Shown in pieces: positions 21,412-34,571 of a stretch of 64,000 bases of DNA. This stretch comes from Actinostola sp. cb2023 (lineage: Eukaryota > Cnidaria > Anthozoa > Actiniaria > Actinostolidae): positions 389,165 through 453,164 of the forward strand of contig JAUJYZ010001255.1 in the NCBI GenBank assembly GCA_033675265.1. Reading direction: 5' to 3'. A program made the translations under genes and the position numbers. Within the stretch, counting starts at the first letter, position 1. Every line of letters starts with the position of its first letter. The notes below the pieces were generated by a model that saw nothing but the letters and a program-made list of their open reading frames with translations, had not been told where the DNA came from and ran no database searches.

Positions 21412-23300
21412 ACTTTATACAATTTTGCTTTGCAATGTTATAGCCGTCATAAAAGAGTTCATGAATGCCTGATTATCCCAGTAACCTAAACTTGTTATTA
21501 AACTTAGCTTATTAAATATTGATGTAGTTTTGAGAATGACACAATAAATGAAAGGCGTTATAGAAATACACTGGGGTTTTATTGCAAGTACAAGTAAATC
21601 TAGAATCATAATTACTGAACAACCGCGTAAGCAAATCCGCCAAGAAAAATGACAGAAGACGAAGAGTCGTTTGCAAGTTAATTGAATAAATTGACAAACA
21701 AAGCCCGTGAGCTTGATTAATCCTGTCGACTTCATTCATGAGTTGATTGAAGTGGTACGTGTTTCGTGGTTGATTGGACACACTAATCACAACAATACGA
21801 CGAATAATGAATAAAGCTATCCTAAAAGTCTTTACAAGAACAGTCACTGGATATAGTCAGTTGGTCCATAAGATGCTTTCACATCATGCATCATGTGTAG
21901 TACTTGGAAGAGATGGTTGAAAGTGAATCACAATATATCATGAGAACATAATTACATTTATCAATATATGTCCTTCAAAAGGGTGTAGATGTTTTCAATT
22001 CAACACTTTTAGTTGTCACTGAAAATCACGGTTCTGAAGACATAAGTTGTTCGTTTAGCTAAAGAAAACTCGACCACGAGGCAAGATGGCCGCACTTTTA
22101 TCATCAACGAGGTCATATTAAACCGTTATTGTAGTCGTGCATCCTAATTATGGATTCATGGCATGTTTATGATTCTTCCATGACGCTAAAAGCATATTGG
22201 TCTACACATTATAAATGAGCTAAATCCACTACACAATAATTAACGGTAGTGACATAATAAGGAGCTTATAGTTCTGTATTGTGCGCAGCAAATTCCATTG
22301 AATTATGACTTCTTAAGTTAATTCCAAAACTTAATCCCACTAGGGGAGGGATTCAATAATTGTTTAGTTAAAAAGTTAATTGTGTTTGGTGTTTGAGTTA
22401 TAATCATTCGCGGAGTAAACATTCGAGTTATTTGTATTTCCACAAGGTGTTTTGAATTTGTTTGTGCGTGCAGTTCTCAAGGACCTGCAGAGGTTTGAAC
22501 AAAAGTCCATTCGACCAAACAGCAGCTTCTTCGCCTCGAGGTGCAATTTAACAGTTATCCTAACTCGATGCAAAACTTTATTGTTCTGCTATTCATTTAA
22601 TTTACAAAGCTTTTGTATAAACAGAATAAGGGATTGTCCATTAATTAATAACTGGCGCATTTATTACAGAGAGCACAAGGCTTTGTAAACAACATCACAA
22701 CTAAGTCCATGGATTCCCCGCTAAGCTCCATTAGGTGAAACAAGCCTTGGAATACATTGTCTTTTCGCTGCAGGCAACTAAAACAACCTCGAAAACATTA
22801 TTTTTGTGGTAACGACTCGAGATTGCTTGGATGAGCCACCAACTGTGAAATTAGCTCGAATAATCAACAGGAAATCGAAAAATAGCAATAATCTCGCGAA
22901 CCTTTCAAGCAAAATTCTGAAGACATATTTCATTCGAGCAAACTATCAAAACTAAAATTAATGAATTTGTAAGTTCATTTACTTCGAACAGTAAACACCT
23001 CCATCTTTGTTGCCATATCTATGACGACACACTGCTTTTAATTAATATGATTACGTGTTAATCAGTCGTTGAGGTATTATAATTTACAAATGATAACAAA
23101 CTGGTAAGATTATACGCCTTACTGGTTGACAGTACAAATCCACGCAAGTCGACCTCTCTCGGAAAGTTGTCAATTTTTTAAAATTTGGTCGTGTTTAACT
23201 AGTTGATCGCTGTTGTTTTACCAATTCAAAAGGTAAATACTTGAAGTAGGTGTTGATAGAACAGGAAAGTGACTACGGATATACGCGTATCGTACTGACC
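21412..23300. other. Non-coding interval upstream of hbn
   Basis: No exon or clear mobile element seen. Rich in TAAT and ATTA words, as expected by chance in AT-rich DNA. Some of the hbn control region is likely here, but nothing specific can be shown. Confidence 0.35.
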
Positions 23301-23474
23301 AGCAACTACCACGCATATTGACAAATCAGAGTTTAATTGGCCACTCGCTCTCTGATTGGACGATCAAAATAATTTATTTATTCAGTATCTTTTGTCTGAA
23401 GGACTAAACACTAATTAGGAGACTGACATACGTTCATTTTGATTAACAAACAATAGAGCAAGATTAAACGCAAA

Positions 23475-23488
23475 TATAAAATTTGCAT
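23475..23488 (+). promoter_or_regulatory. Candidate TATA box with overlapping octamer site, hbn
   Basis: TATAAAA at 23475-23481 lies 122 nt before the hbn start codon. It runs straight into an octamer ATTTGCAT (23481-23488) and then TAATTAG. An inverted CCAAT (ATTGG) lies at about 23355. Placement fits a core promoter, but this is motif evidence only. Confidence 0.35.
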
Positions 23489-23602
23489 TAATTAGACAGG
23501 CTGAACTCGCTTGAACAGGTATAGCGACACGAGTTCACTCTGGACACCGTTCGAAAAGGCTGTGGACTGCGCGACAGAGACGTACAAGCGGTATAACTCA
23601 TC

Positions 23603-26574
23603 ATGAACAACATGAATCGACACAGCGTGATCATGAAGGAAGGTAGGCCTAACAGTGGGGACGAGCAACATCACTCTATTGAATCGGCATTAATACAAGC
23701 CTCTAGCAAAGGTTACACGATAGATATGATACTTGGCAACCATGAGAAATCTCAAGTACCAAGCCGTCCAACTCAGAACCATTCAGTAGGATACTCAGCT
23801 GAGGATGATCACAGAGTCCAAGGTACGTTAGTGAATGTTTCGTACGAACGGTACGACTAGAAACACATCTACCGTTTACTCAACAACACAGGGTTAATCT
23901 CATTAAAACTTAAGTACTTGACACTAAGTGTCGACGTTTAGTCGATGAATTCTGTTATGTTAAACACAGCAGGATAAAACTTTAATTCAATCATAATTCA
24001 AATCAATAATTACCAGAATATGAACCTTAATTACTTCTTTTCTGCCGTTCTGATTTCATTTTGAAATGCGATGCGCAAAGAAGAAATATCAAGCACAACA
24101 TACAAACTTTGTGTGAATTTATAAACAGTTAATAATAAAATATACTAATAGTTAATGATTATTATTATTATTATCATTATTAGTATTATTCCATAGTTAT
24201 GTTTGGCTTAGCTAAGTAATCGCCATATAGTGTCCTCTGTCGTTATTTGCATTGTAACAACGAATGCCAACATCCTATTGATAACCGTCTATTTTCAATG
24301 ACTCTAGACCAAGTCCACAGTCCTGGAAAGGAAGAATCGTCCACTGCAGGGTCCGAGAGTTCCACTGAAGACAATAAATCCAGAAAAATGAGAAGGAGTA
24401 GAACAACATTTACAACCTACCAACTCCATCAACTGGAGAGAGCTTTTGACAAAACTCAATATCCTGATGTATTTACCCGTGAAGAATTAGCGTTAAGACT
24501 TGATTTGAGCGAAGCAAGAGTACAGGTGAGAGTAACGATAAATTACTACTATACACGTAATATCGACTGCGTTCATTGCCAAGAAAGAAAAAGAAACATC
24601 TAGACGTATGCGCACGGGAGCGCGATGCCCTCTTTGATCGATTGATGTCATATAGTGTAGTTTGCAGGGGTGAATTATTCCCAGCGGACCGAGTAAGCAT
24701 AACCGTCAGCGATGATGATATTATTATTATCAAGGTAAATAAAATACAGTCATCTGTTCGGCGCTTTAGACAACAACGACCCATACTGATTGGGACCATG
24801 ACCTTGTTTAGTTCGTTAGTTTGATAATTAGCAGTCAAATCAATGTAGTGCTACGACTCGATTTATTATTAATAATAATAATAATATATATTTATATTAT
24901 TATTTATTATTCGGTGTACTAGTTTCTTCTGCTTGCTGTATGTGCATGGAAAATGAACACGCGACGAAAGTCTATGCCAAGCGGGGAATACAAATTGGGA
25001 ATAATTAGTTTCACAGTGTAAAAACCAAACAACCAAACCATCTATTAAATTATAAGTCCTTGGATGTGATATGTAAAGTAAGGCAGTCGGTCATAGAAGG
25101 ATTAACTAGCGAGATCATAGTCCTAATGAGAACTAATAGATTCGGGCATGATTGTATTAACTCCGGCTACTGAGAACTTGTCAACACGGTAATTCACGAT
25201 CCTTGTAGAAAAATGGTATTCCCTTTCTTTGATAGATTGTAGAATGTAATTATGACTAAAGAGTTTGATTAGGATGGCCTTTCATGGCCTAGTTAGCCAA
25301 GAAAAGGCTATAAAAATCATTACTGTAAGAAAGGAATAACGATAATTTCACGTTAAAATCAGTACGAAACCGATTTGAGAATTAACTTATCCGATTTGAG
25401 AATTTATGAATTGCCGTGGAAGAATTGAGTTCCCGCCACGAAAACACAGAATGTCGGATGGTTGATCGTGAGACTACAGTACTGAATATCACTGAAGTAG
25501 AAGATTCAGGGCCGAATAGAAATCATTGTATAATTTACTTCTAATTAATTTTAAAAATTGACCCAAAATTATTTATCATTAGCGTAGAAAGATCCAATAA
25601 CTAAAAGAATCATTTTTACTTCATCAGTTTTGCAACAAATTAGTGATTATTGTAAATTAGGTTTAACTGATATCAATATCACTTAAATATACACCTATTT
25701 ACAGGTATAGATCAGTACTAATTGTTATTTCATACATGTATGTATACATATGGGCCGCGTTAAACAAAGAAATAGATCACAGCCTTATGACATCGCAAAT
25801 ACTCGTTTCTCCTCATAAGAAAAACTGCAATAGCTTACAGGTCAACAGGCAGTGCCAATCATATCTCTTGGTATGATGTATATGATTTGTGCCGCGAGTT
25901 CGTTGTCCCTTTTTGGCGAGTTCAATTACATTGTATAACACCGAGTACCCCTATCACCAGGTTATCCGCCTATATCCGAGACAAGTATGTTTTTCTCATG
26001 TAAACGACGGGTGCACAAGCGATTTTTAAAGCATGTTAGCTCTCCTAGGATCACGGGAACAACTCTTCTCCATATATTTAAACAGGGCCTTATATATTAA
26101 ACAATTTATCTATCTATCTATTAGACCAAACCAAATACCTCGGGGAGTTATATGCAAATATGGCCGTTTGTACGTCGTTCTGAGGTTGATCATACAGACG
26201 CATTTAACTGCCGAATAAATCGCTTAGATTTCCGTCGCTGAGAAATGAAAAAAGATTCGTGGAAGAAACAGAGATTCTAAATAACTAAAACACTAAAAGC
26301 TAGTTCACGAGTGCCACAATCAAAGGGATTGGTAGCCTGAACATATTGTTGCCATCGCTTGCTCGCTCCTGGATGTGCTACAGCTGTGGAAAGACAAATT
26401 TGTCAAAATAGAATGATTATAATTAAGTTTTATTGAAGTTTGTCCGACCAGCACGAGATCCCAATTATACATCTGTTGGAGCTGAGGACCCAAACCACAC
26501 TTGACTTCCAACACGAACTGACTCCGATAACCAGCTTTCAAACCAGGGGCGGATCCAGGGGGGGGGGCATGGGG

Positions 26575-26608
<34 letters not shown>

Positions 26609-29600
26609 TTGAGTTGGGCCCGATACATATTCGCCCACGTTTCCCCACCATTTGTTGCCCAGAATGGATGGAAATTGCATTTTCGAGCTTCTAGATTTCA
26701 AAATTTTCTGGGGGGACATGCCCCCACACCCCCTAGAAGAAGGAGCCTTACGGCCCCTTAGTGATGCACCCCCCTTTCAAAATCTCTAGATCCGCCCCTG
26801 CAAACCCCTTTGTCTCATTCACTTCTTAACTAGCGCGCGTTTTGTAAGAAGCTACAGGTATACATGTTTCAGGCCTCGGTCAGGTTTTACGTATTCGTTT
26901 ACCTTTACAAGAAGAATGAACGAGTTAATGAAATGAAGATCAGGATTAGTTCTTTGTGTGTTCAGTTCATGTGACAAAGTTTCATTTAGAGTTTTGAATT
27001 TTCAGAAATTTGAATGGATATGATGGATGCATGCACGCACCTAGTCATCCATGCATATAGATACTTGAAGTACATGTGTAGGTGCTTCTAAGTAATATCG
27101 AAACATTTTGACTTAGATCGGAGTGAATCATCATGCAGGGTTTTCCACGCAAACCGATTCAGTATTTTCCAGGGAAGTAACATTTGTTGCAAGTTGATTG
27201 TAAATTGGCAATAGAAATTCTATGAGAAACAGAATGTTGTTGAAAATCAAATCGAGGTTGCTGAGGTTAATAGAAAGCTCCACTATTCCACTTTGCTACA
27301 AATTCTTTTTTTTACAGTGTGGATAAAGCGTTAGTTGTCGCTGTACGGAACGACAACTGAACGATCTCATAAGCGCATGAGTTACAAAAACGTATTGTTT
27401 TGAAAGTGAATGACTGTATTTGTTACAGAAACTCAACAAGAGCACCGTTATAGGTTAACCTGCTAACTGAGTAGGAAAAATCGAATTCAAAATTTCCCCA
27501 GAAGAAAAATTGTCTTTTTGATCTACAAAGGAACTTGTTGCTCAGCAGGAAAATGAGACAGGAAGTTGTCAGAGAGAATGATATAATAGTAAGGTACACA
27601 ACAATGATCGTGACAAGACAGAAGGCCACTCAGTAGTGTATAAATAACATGTCAGTTCATGTCATTACTTAGAAACGCTTGGTAAAACACACGAATAGCT
27701 CAGTGAATTAACTAACAAAGACGTCTTAATAGATCTAGCAGACCTTGACTCCATGTTGTGAGGCTGAATCCGAAAGTGCGCTCTATCGCATTAACCACCG
27801 GATATGCTAATAATAAAGTACAAATAATACAGGCTGGACAACTTGGTTTAAAAGTTCACAGATTGAACCAGTTATATAAGAACAGTCCAACATACTTAGC
27901 AATCACATTGGTTGTATGATTTGAGTGATTTGCATGTACGTAGCCTATTAGTCCCACGTCGCGATCTAAATCAAAAAGGCCCCGGAGGCTTGTTTTTCTC
28001 GAGACCTTTTCAAATGTTCGATCTAATTCAGACTACAAACACTTATTAAACTAATATTTTGAAATCGAACAGTCAGTTAGTGATAGTATATAGTCGATAA
28101 GATCTGTATACCTATAAGACTTCGTTAGTTATTAGCTGTTATTCTAGTAGGGATTTCGAGAGCGAGTGACCGGACATGACATTATTCGAAGAACAACACA
28201 CAAAAGGTTGTTTTTGGACGATTTACTTGGGGTATGAATTACTTTTTGATTCGGATATAATTAAACAAACCAGTTTGTTAGTTTATTATATTATCTGACA
28301 CCACTTTCAAGAGGGGATTTTTAAGTGATGAATCAGATATAAATTGCTTTTGTTAATAAAGTTAATCATGTTTTACTGTTCCGTGGATGGCTGCCGGCTT
28401 TGCCGTCAATAAAGCCTCTGAGTCCTTCAGGCGTTTTACTGTGTTTGCATTCCATTTTTAATAAGACAAACAGATCAGGTGAATTTGCCGAGAAATTGAC
28501 TCGGTCCACCAAAAAAGGTCAATCTCTTGGAAGCGGAGAGTTCAAACTAACGATTTAATCAGTTTGTAATCACTGTTTGTAGTAGATATTTCACGCTTAT
28601 CAGTTAGTAAATCAAAAGCTTTTAGCTCCTAGCGACGTCGACTAAGGCCCCCTCCATACACAAGAGCGTTTTCGCATCATTTATCCACATTGGAAAGCTT
28701 ACGTGTGGACGGACGGTCGATGGCCAAAACGGAGAAACAAATTCGTTTTCAAATAACAACTGACGCATACATGAGGACGGGGGCGTAGTGTTTATAGAAC
28801 TCTGGGTTGATGAAAAGCCGATCCGATAACTCATCAATGATATCACAGCTAAAACGACACAACAAAAGCGACTAACAATTTGTAATTAACTTCAAATTAG
28901 GATTGAAATTAATACAATTTTATTGAAAGAGTTCTAATCAAGTATTTATTAGTGAAATAGAAAATAAGAGTGTCTTGTTTTACTCATTAAAGTTTTTGTA
29001 AGTTTAAGTTCAAAGTATGTAATTTACTTTTGCTGTTTTCCTGTGTTTAATTAACTAGTATAGAGCACATGATGTGTAATTTATATATTCATAGTGATGG
29101 CAATCTAACCTTAACGATGTGTGATATTTTCATACTTCATTGTCGCTCATGTTGTGGGTGTATTTGAGTTCATTAGTTTTATCTTATTGGACCTTATTTT
29201 AATTACAGCGTTTCTGGTACGCTATTTTAGGCTTTGTAAGTTCAGTCCATAGAACTGGCCCAGTGTGAGACGTAGTCGCTCTCAGATCGAGTAAAACACG
29301 AAGTCTGTGGCATGTGCCACCATATGTAGCCGGGTTCCTTGTAGCCGGGTCAGACTTGCGTAATATTGAAACAATGTTTTATCAAGAAGATTCTTGTAGG
29401 TTGTGTTAAGATTCATCAATATAGTTTGTGTCATCAACCTATGGTATTTTATTTCAACCGAGCTTTCGAGCAACTTGCTCATCTTGAAACATCTGTAACC
29501 CTGACACAAACTATTGAAACAGTGTTTTATCAGTTTGCGCAATGTAAAACTAAGAGTGTGTAAAAACAAGGAAACAAAGCTATACAATGTTGGCTGCATT

Positions 29601-31892
29601 GTTCATAAGATCGTAGAAAACGCGGAGTATACTGAACTTATTTGCATAGGGGTACAGGGTACAAGGAGAAATTATGACTAAAGCGGTATACTGATTGTAA
29701 AATGCCTCAAATTCAGATGAAATAGGGCCGTACATAAGGGGGGGGGGGGGGGGGGGGGGGCAGTACGCATTTAAAAGCAAAACATAAATGAAAATAGTAC
29801 AGTTCTCAGTATACATACTTTTTGGTATATTTTTCGCCTTGCTAGGGGAGGGAAGGGGGGGGGGGCAACTGCCCCCCCTGCCCCTGTGCTGTGTACGGCC
29901 CTGTGAAAAGATAATCAAAGGAAGAATGTGGCTGCTAACATTCAACAAGAGAACTTATATAAATTCATCAGAAATAGTGTTAATTAGCCTGACGATAATG
30001 ATCAAGGGAAAGGGAGAATTTAACTTTCTTATATCACTCTTATCATTGTAGTTTAGTGATATTGCCTTATCACAAAAATGTTCCTTCTTGCTTTACTTGA
30101 TTTCACCTGCAGTATTGTAATTATTACATGATGACACAATAATATAATTATTTGATATTTCTTCCGCATTGACGGTATATTTCACCGTTTCATTAGTTTC
30201 TTCCTTTTTTAATTAATTTTTCCTTTTATAGCCAAGTAGGCAACAAGTAGGCATGGATATTTTCCGTTGTTTTATCTGATATTTCATTTATATATCAAGA
30301 AACATTCGCGCGCGTTTCTGCGGTTGCTATGCAACTATGGCGAATTTATTTTCGTTATCTTAAGTCAAATAAAAAAAATAATTTAAAAAAAAAAAATTAG
30401 TTTTTGGAGATTTTGCTGTCTTGCTGTCGATCCACTGTTATCAATGAAGCTCGTCTCATTTTCATTAGAGATCATCATAAAGAATTAAACTATCAATTAC
30501 TGTCAATGTTGCAGCTGTACATGTTACTCATATACACTAAGTACCAAACCATTCAAATTATTCAGTTGGTACGGATGTTTCAGTTTCAACACGGAGCAGC
30601 CGGCCCCACATCGATCACATTGTTTTTCCCTTCAATGTTTAGATGACTCAATTAGAAGTCATTTCAGGTAAAATACACTCCATTTATGGTATAAGCCTAC
30701 CAATCCTTTTACGTATGGTCAGATTATCCGTATTTATCGGCTTGTTTGCTATTAACGGTGGAATTAACAATCTTCTTCCTTCTGGAAAAACCTTCTGGAA
30801 AATTGTATCAATTATGAGATATGCTTGTGGAACCTTTGCTATTTTTTTCGGGCAGACCTTTTTAATTGTTGCCTTAACGGCGGAGCAGACCTTAATCTTT
30901 GTTAAACTTTGATTATCACTGATTTAATATATTTATCATAAGATTAGTTAATTAATCCATATATTTATGTCATCATTTATTATTATTATTACATATTCAA
31001 ATACTGTAAGAAATTCTTATACCTATAATATATACCTCCGTTAATAATACCATCTCAGGTGTATACAGCTATTTCAAAAAACGTTGATACTGAATACTGC
31101 ATTCTAAATAGTGTATTCCAAGACCGAAATGCATTTTGGGACTCGTGTAATATTGTCTAAAGTAATATATATATTAATAATTTATTGTATTTTTTGTGTA
31201 TTCCATCAGAATCAATATACTAGCTCCATATGGTGAACAAATCGCTGTATATTTACTTTTTATTTCAAAATAACGAGGCCCACAATGCCCTTTGGTCTTG
31301 GAATGCACTATTCAGTATGCAGTATTCAGTTCAACGGGTTTTTTGAAATAGCTGTATAGAAAATAAATAAATAAAGTTAAATGAACTTCAGAAATTGAAA
31401 TCTCAACTACATTAGATTGAAAAATGCAGCCAAATGAAAATAATAATAATAAACTATTAATTACCCAAAAAGGTATTCTTTTCGACTCTTGAAGCATGTA
31501 ACAATCCGTAAGTTAGCAGGTTAAGACAAGACAACTCGGCAAACAGCTTTAGTTTGTTTCATTTTGTTTTGCGTGAAAATTCTTAGAAGGATTAGACGAA
31601 TTAGTGGAACATTTCCAACCACATGTGTGCGTCGGGCATCGTGTTATACTCGAGTAGAGTTTTCAAATCCGTTTAATGGGAATTATGACTCCAGATATCA
31701 TCTTAATGTTCATTTATAAGTAACCTCAGAAACTGGCTGTACTTAAAGCACATAATCGGTTAATTAGACGAGGAGGACCAGTCTGTTCATAGCTTGTATA
31801 AGTGACTTCTAAATGATGTGGTTTGATAACAAAGCAATGGACGAAATAAAAAAAAAAAATGATCGCGAAAGAAAAAAGAAGTTAATATGTTT

Positions 31893-31923
<31 letters not shown>

Positions 31924-32642
31924 ATGCCCTCGGATCTTACAACATCTTCTGCATTACAAAATACGACTGAAAGCTAAGGGACCTTGGATTTTCAATTTGT
32001 CATTTTCGTTGTTGTTAATTGAAACTCAAGTTTTAAATTCTTATTCTTCTTCTTCTTATTTTAAAATAGGTAATAATAATAATATTAATAATTCCAATAA
32101 GTATTGAATTATTGAGTATTAAATATATAACTTATTATTATTAATAATTTCAATTCCAGGTTTGGTTCCAGAACAGGAGAGCTAAATGGCGAAAGAAAGA
32201 AAAGGCCATGGGGCGTGAAAGTCCAAACTATCTGTATCCCTCAGCTACAGATTACCAACGAGAAATGCACGACTTGCAGCAGATGCCCGGACCATTCCCC
32301 GGCATGCCAGCTGCAGCAATCGCAGAGCGATGGGGTCCTCATGTACCAGCACTGAGTCTTGTATCTCCATATGCTGCAGCCCCACCTTCATTTGGTTCCT
32401 TGGGGCCTCATTATGTTTCACCTCCAGTGACGACTCCTGGCTTTTACCCTGCATCATCCTTACTAAGACATCCATGCATCCATCCTGCATTAGTACAATA
32501 TAAATATATGAAACCACCTCTCAGCCCCCCAGAGGGACATGATATGAGAAAGACAAGTATAGATGACCTTAGACACAAAGCCAGAAAGCACTCTGCCTCG
32601 TTGTCGACGTCCCCACCAAAAGAAGACATAAAAGCGAATTAA
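23603..32642 (+). CDS. hbn: Homeobrain-type paired-class homeobox transcription factor, 3 exons
   Basis: Coding exons 23603-23822, 24308-24525 and 32160-32642 join in phase to 306 residues. An in-frame TAA three codons before the ATG supports the start. Residues 39-45 (TIDMILG) form an octapeptide (eh1-like Groucho-binding motif). Residues 101-160 are a Q50 homeodomain with [39 protein letters not shown] and [15 protein letters not shown]. Residues about 277-290 ([13 protein letters not shown]) are an OAR motif. The linker is rich in Pro, Ala, Tyr and His. Octapeptide plus Q50 homeodomain plus OAR is typical of the Arx/Rx/Hbn group. The LDLSEAR helix and the linkage to rx favour homeobrain over aristaless-related (Arx). 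It should act as a nuclear DNA-binding regulator of TAAT-type paired sites, probably in neural or anterior patterning. Confidence 0.9.
26544..26800. mobile_element. CAGGG...CCCTG MITE with 5-bp target duplication (CAGGGGCGGATCC type)
   Basis: Ends CAGGGGCGGATCCAGG and GATCCGCCCCTG are inverted repeats. CAAAC flanks directly on both sides (26539-26543 and 26801-26805). The interior holds a G tract followed by a C run of nearly 30, then ACATGCCCCCACACCCCC-type sequence. Ends of this form are widespread hAT-like non-autonomous elements in marine animals. Inside hbn intron 2. Confidence 0.75.
26810..29300. other. hbn intron 2, left part
   Basis: No exon or RNA gene recognised. A block near 28640-28800 (GGCCCCCTCCATACAC and GAGCGTTTTCGC) looks like one end of another MITE, but its partner was not found. 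Confidence 0.35.
29464..29490 (-). ncRNA. Degenerate hammerhead-like stem motif
   Basis: On the minus strand a GAGC/GCTC stem with a 5-nt loop is followed by GAAAGCTCGGTT, the same arrangement as at 14151-14180. The preceding core reads TTCAAGA where CUGANGA is required, so this copy should be inactive. It is surrounded by two diverged copies of a GAAACAATGTTTTATC-like block (29369 and 29516). Confidence 0.25.
29723..29903. mobile_element. CAGGG...CCCTG MITE with 5-bp target duplication, copy 2
   Basis: Ends TAGGGCCGTACATAA and GTGTACGGCCCTG. TGAAA flanks directly on both sides (29718-29722 and 29904-29908). The left end begins with T where C is expected. A G run of about 22 lies at 29739-29760. 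Interior words are the inverted counterparts of those in 788-963. Inside hbn intron 2. Confidence 0.75.
31066..31354. mobile_element. TA-flanked MITE, CAGCTATTTCAAAA family, copy 1
   Basis: Ends CAGCTATTTCAAAAAACG and TTTTTTGAAATAGCTG are inverted. TA flanks both sides (31064-31065 and 31355-31356). Subterminal blocks ATACTGAATACTGCATTC and GTATGCAGTATTCAG also pair. Inside hbn intron 2. No coding capacity. Confidence 0.8.
31893..31923. repeat. Poly-G tract
   Basis: About 30 consecutive G in hbn intron 2. The exact length is likely unreliable because of polymerase slippage. Confidence 0.8.
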
Positions 32643-33012
32643 TCAGGATATTTACGTACTTTATTGCGGCGCGAAATGTAGTGAAAATGGCGCTTTTACT
32701 TACAAGGAAAAACAACATGGTCGCCGGGGTTTTACACCAGTTTTCTCCAAAAGAAACAACAAAAGTAGTCAAATATTGAATTTACAAAGCTGAGTTCCTT
32801 CACTACTGTGGACCACGAATCTGTTTGGTAAAAAGGTAATTGTTTGTACGTCCGATCAGTTCTATTTATATAGGCCGCGTAGCCCGGCAGGCGCAGAGGG
32901 CCTGGAGAGAGAGCGATTGGTCAAAAAACACCCTGATACTTTATGATATCCATTTTGAAATCAATGGTGTTTCCTGCAATCTGATTGGCTTTCAGAAACA
33001 GTGATTTCACTC

Positions 33013-33759
33013 TTAAAGGGGGACTAGCACGTAAAATACTTTAAATCCCCTCAAAGAGTGCCCTGAGTATAATCTTTATGTTCTAAATGTAAAGCAAATT
33101 GTGAAATAAGTTCCCAATAATCCAATGAGAAGTTTAATTTTATAAATTTGCGATTAACTGCACGTCTGTCATTAACAGTTAGTTAAGTGACGTCACTTAC
33201 TCAACCCAAACAAACTAATGTGGCTAATACAGCTATTTCAAAATAGGTTGATGAAGGTTTTGTTGCATCTTGCATACCAAGCCCGAAATGCACTATGGGC
33301 GATGTGAATGGAGTCAGCAAAAGGTCACAACAATATGGACTCTCGGAATTTTCCCAAACTTTGTCTTCGCAATATGGAGCCAGCATATTTTCTTCTGTAT
33401 GTGCATGCTGACATTATTTAATTATATGATCCACAATACATTTCGGGCTTGGTATGCAAGATGCAACAAAATTAAACCTTCACCAACCTTTTTTTGAAAT
33501 AGCTGTATACTATGCGAATGTGAAGTCAGTGCGCGGGGGACGATCTGAAGAATCTGAAGAATTCGACGAAACGCTTGGCAAATCTTCTAAGTTATAGACC
33601 GAATGCAAAAATGGCTCCCAAATTTAAATAGCGCCATCTCACTTAAATGACAAAATGGATAAAAAATGGATGACTTACTTTATCAGTGAAATTATTTGAA
33701 TTCGGAAAATCGACCACTGAATTCGAAATTTGACAAATTTACGTGCTAGTCCCCCTTAA
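33013..33759. mobile_element. TTAA-flanked element with a nested MITE
   Basis: Left end TTAAAGGGGGACTAGCACGT and inverted right end ACGTGCTAGTCCCCCTTAA, with TTAA at both borders (33013-33016 and 33756-33759). TTAA duplication fits piggyBac or Kolobok-type non-autonomous elements. The interior contains a complete CAGCTATTTCAAAA element (33230-33505) and a lone end of the ACCGAAT family (about 33592-33640). It lies just after the hbn stop. Confidence 0.75.
33230..33505. mobile_element. TA-flanked MITE, CAGCTATTTCAAAA family, copy 2 (nested)
   Basis: Ends CAGCTATTTCAAAATAGG and TTTTTTTGAAATAGCTG. TA flanks both sides (33228-33229 and 33506-33507). Subterminal GCATCTTGCATACCAAGCCC pairs with GGGCTTGGTATGCAAGATGC. 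Inserted in the TTAA element 33013-33759. Confidence 0.8.
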
Positions 33760-33769
33760 ATAACATACA

Positions 33770-34560
33770 TGAAATGATTTCTCGATTCTGATTGGCTGAG
33801 AGCAGTGTAGTTTATTCCCCGATGTCTGGCTGAAAAATTTCACGAAATTTGCTGTGTAATTGAAATTTGTTTATTATTTTTGAAATTGTACTGTGCAATT
33901 ATTTCATGTATATTATTAAAATATATTCGCACGATTGCTCTCGTACGATTTAGGATAAATAATTGTTTCAATTGTTATAGTCTTTGAAACATTGACTCGT
34001 GCTTATTTATCCTAAATTGGACTCGAATTCGTGCGATTACCTGTACAAATTACACGACACTAAGTTCAATTATCATTATTTATTGACGCGTTGCCCTCTG
34101 TCGCAAAAAAGGCACTGCTTTATTTATCGCATTAATCATGAACATGTAAATAATTGCGCAAGCCGGATACCTCATAGTTATTTCATTCACAATAGATGTA
34201 CATACCTACACATACACTGTGAGGTTGTTCCTGTGATTTATATCATCATTGGTTCAGTTTCTTTTGTTCTTGCGTAGTGGATTTATAATCGGTCCCTTTT
34301 CGCGTTCACAGATCCCGTTTTAAAACCGCTGTACTTATTGACATCAGACGCATTTGTACAGGGTTAGCCTCGAGTCAGTGTATATTATTCACAAATATCA
34401 ACAACAACACGAATTTTTTTTGACATGAAACAATAGAAACAGTTGAATTGCACGGACTGTTTTCTGAATCAAGGGCTAACCCTGTAGTAAATACGTCTTT
34501 TGTCAAGGACAGCGGTCATCTCTCAAAAACGCGAAACTGGAGTATTAGCGTATCCGCGCC
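33770..34560. other. Intergenic between hbn and rx, left part
   Basis: AT-rich DNA with no recognised gene. CTGATTGGCT words recur (about 32983 and 33790), probably remnants of a repeat. Confidence 0.35.
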
Positions 34561-34571
34561 CTGCCTGAATC

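Noticed and set aside
27725..27800. tRNA-like word on the minus strand (GATAGAGCGCA)
   Set aside because: No matching T-arm or acceptor pairing was visible.
28640..28800. Possible MITE with GGCCCCCTCCATACAC end
   Set aside because: Only one end was found, so the element borders could not be supported.
30643..30912. 89-codon hydrophobic frame in hbn intron 2
   Set aside because: No family resemblance, AT-rich composition that naturally yields hydrophobic residues, and no supporting signals.
23603..32642. Calling the + strand homeobox gene Arx or aristaless
   Set aside because: Homeodomains are close, but the linkage to rx, the LDLSEAR helix and the short length without poly-Ala tracts fit homeobrain better. 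Not fully excluded.
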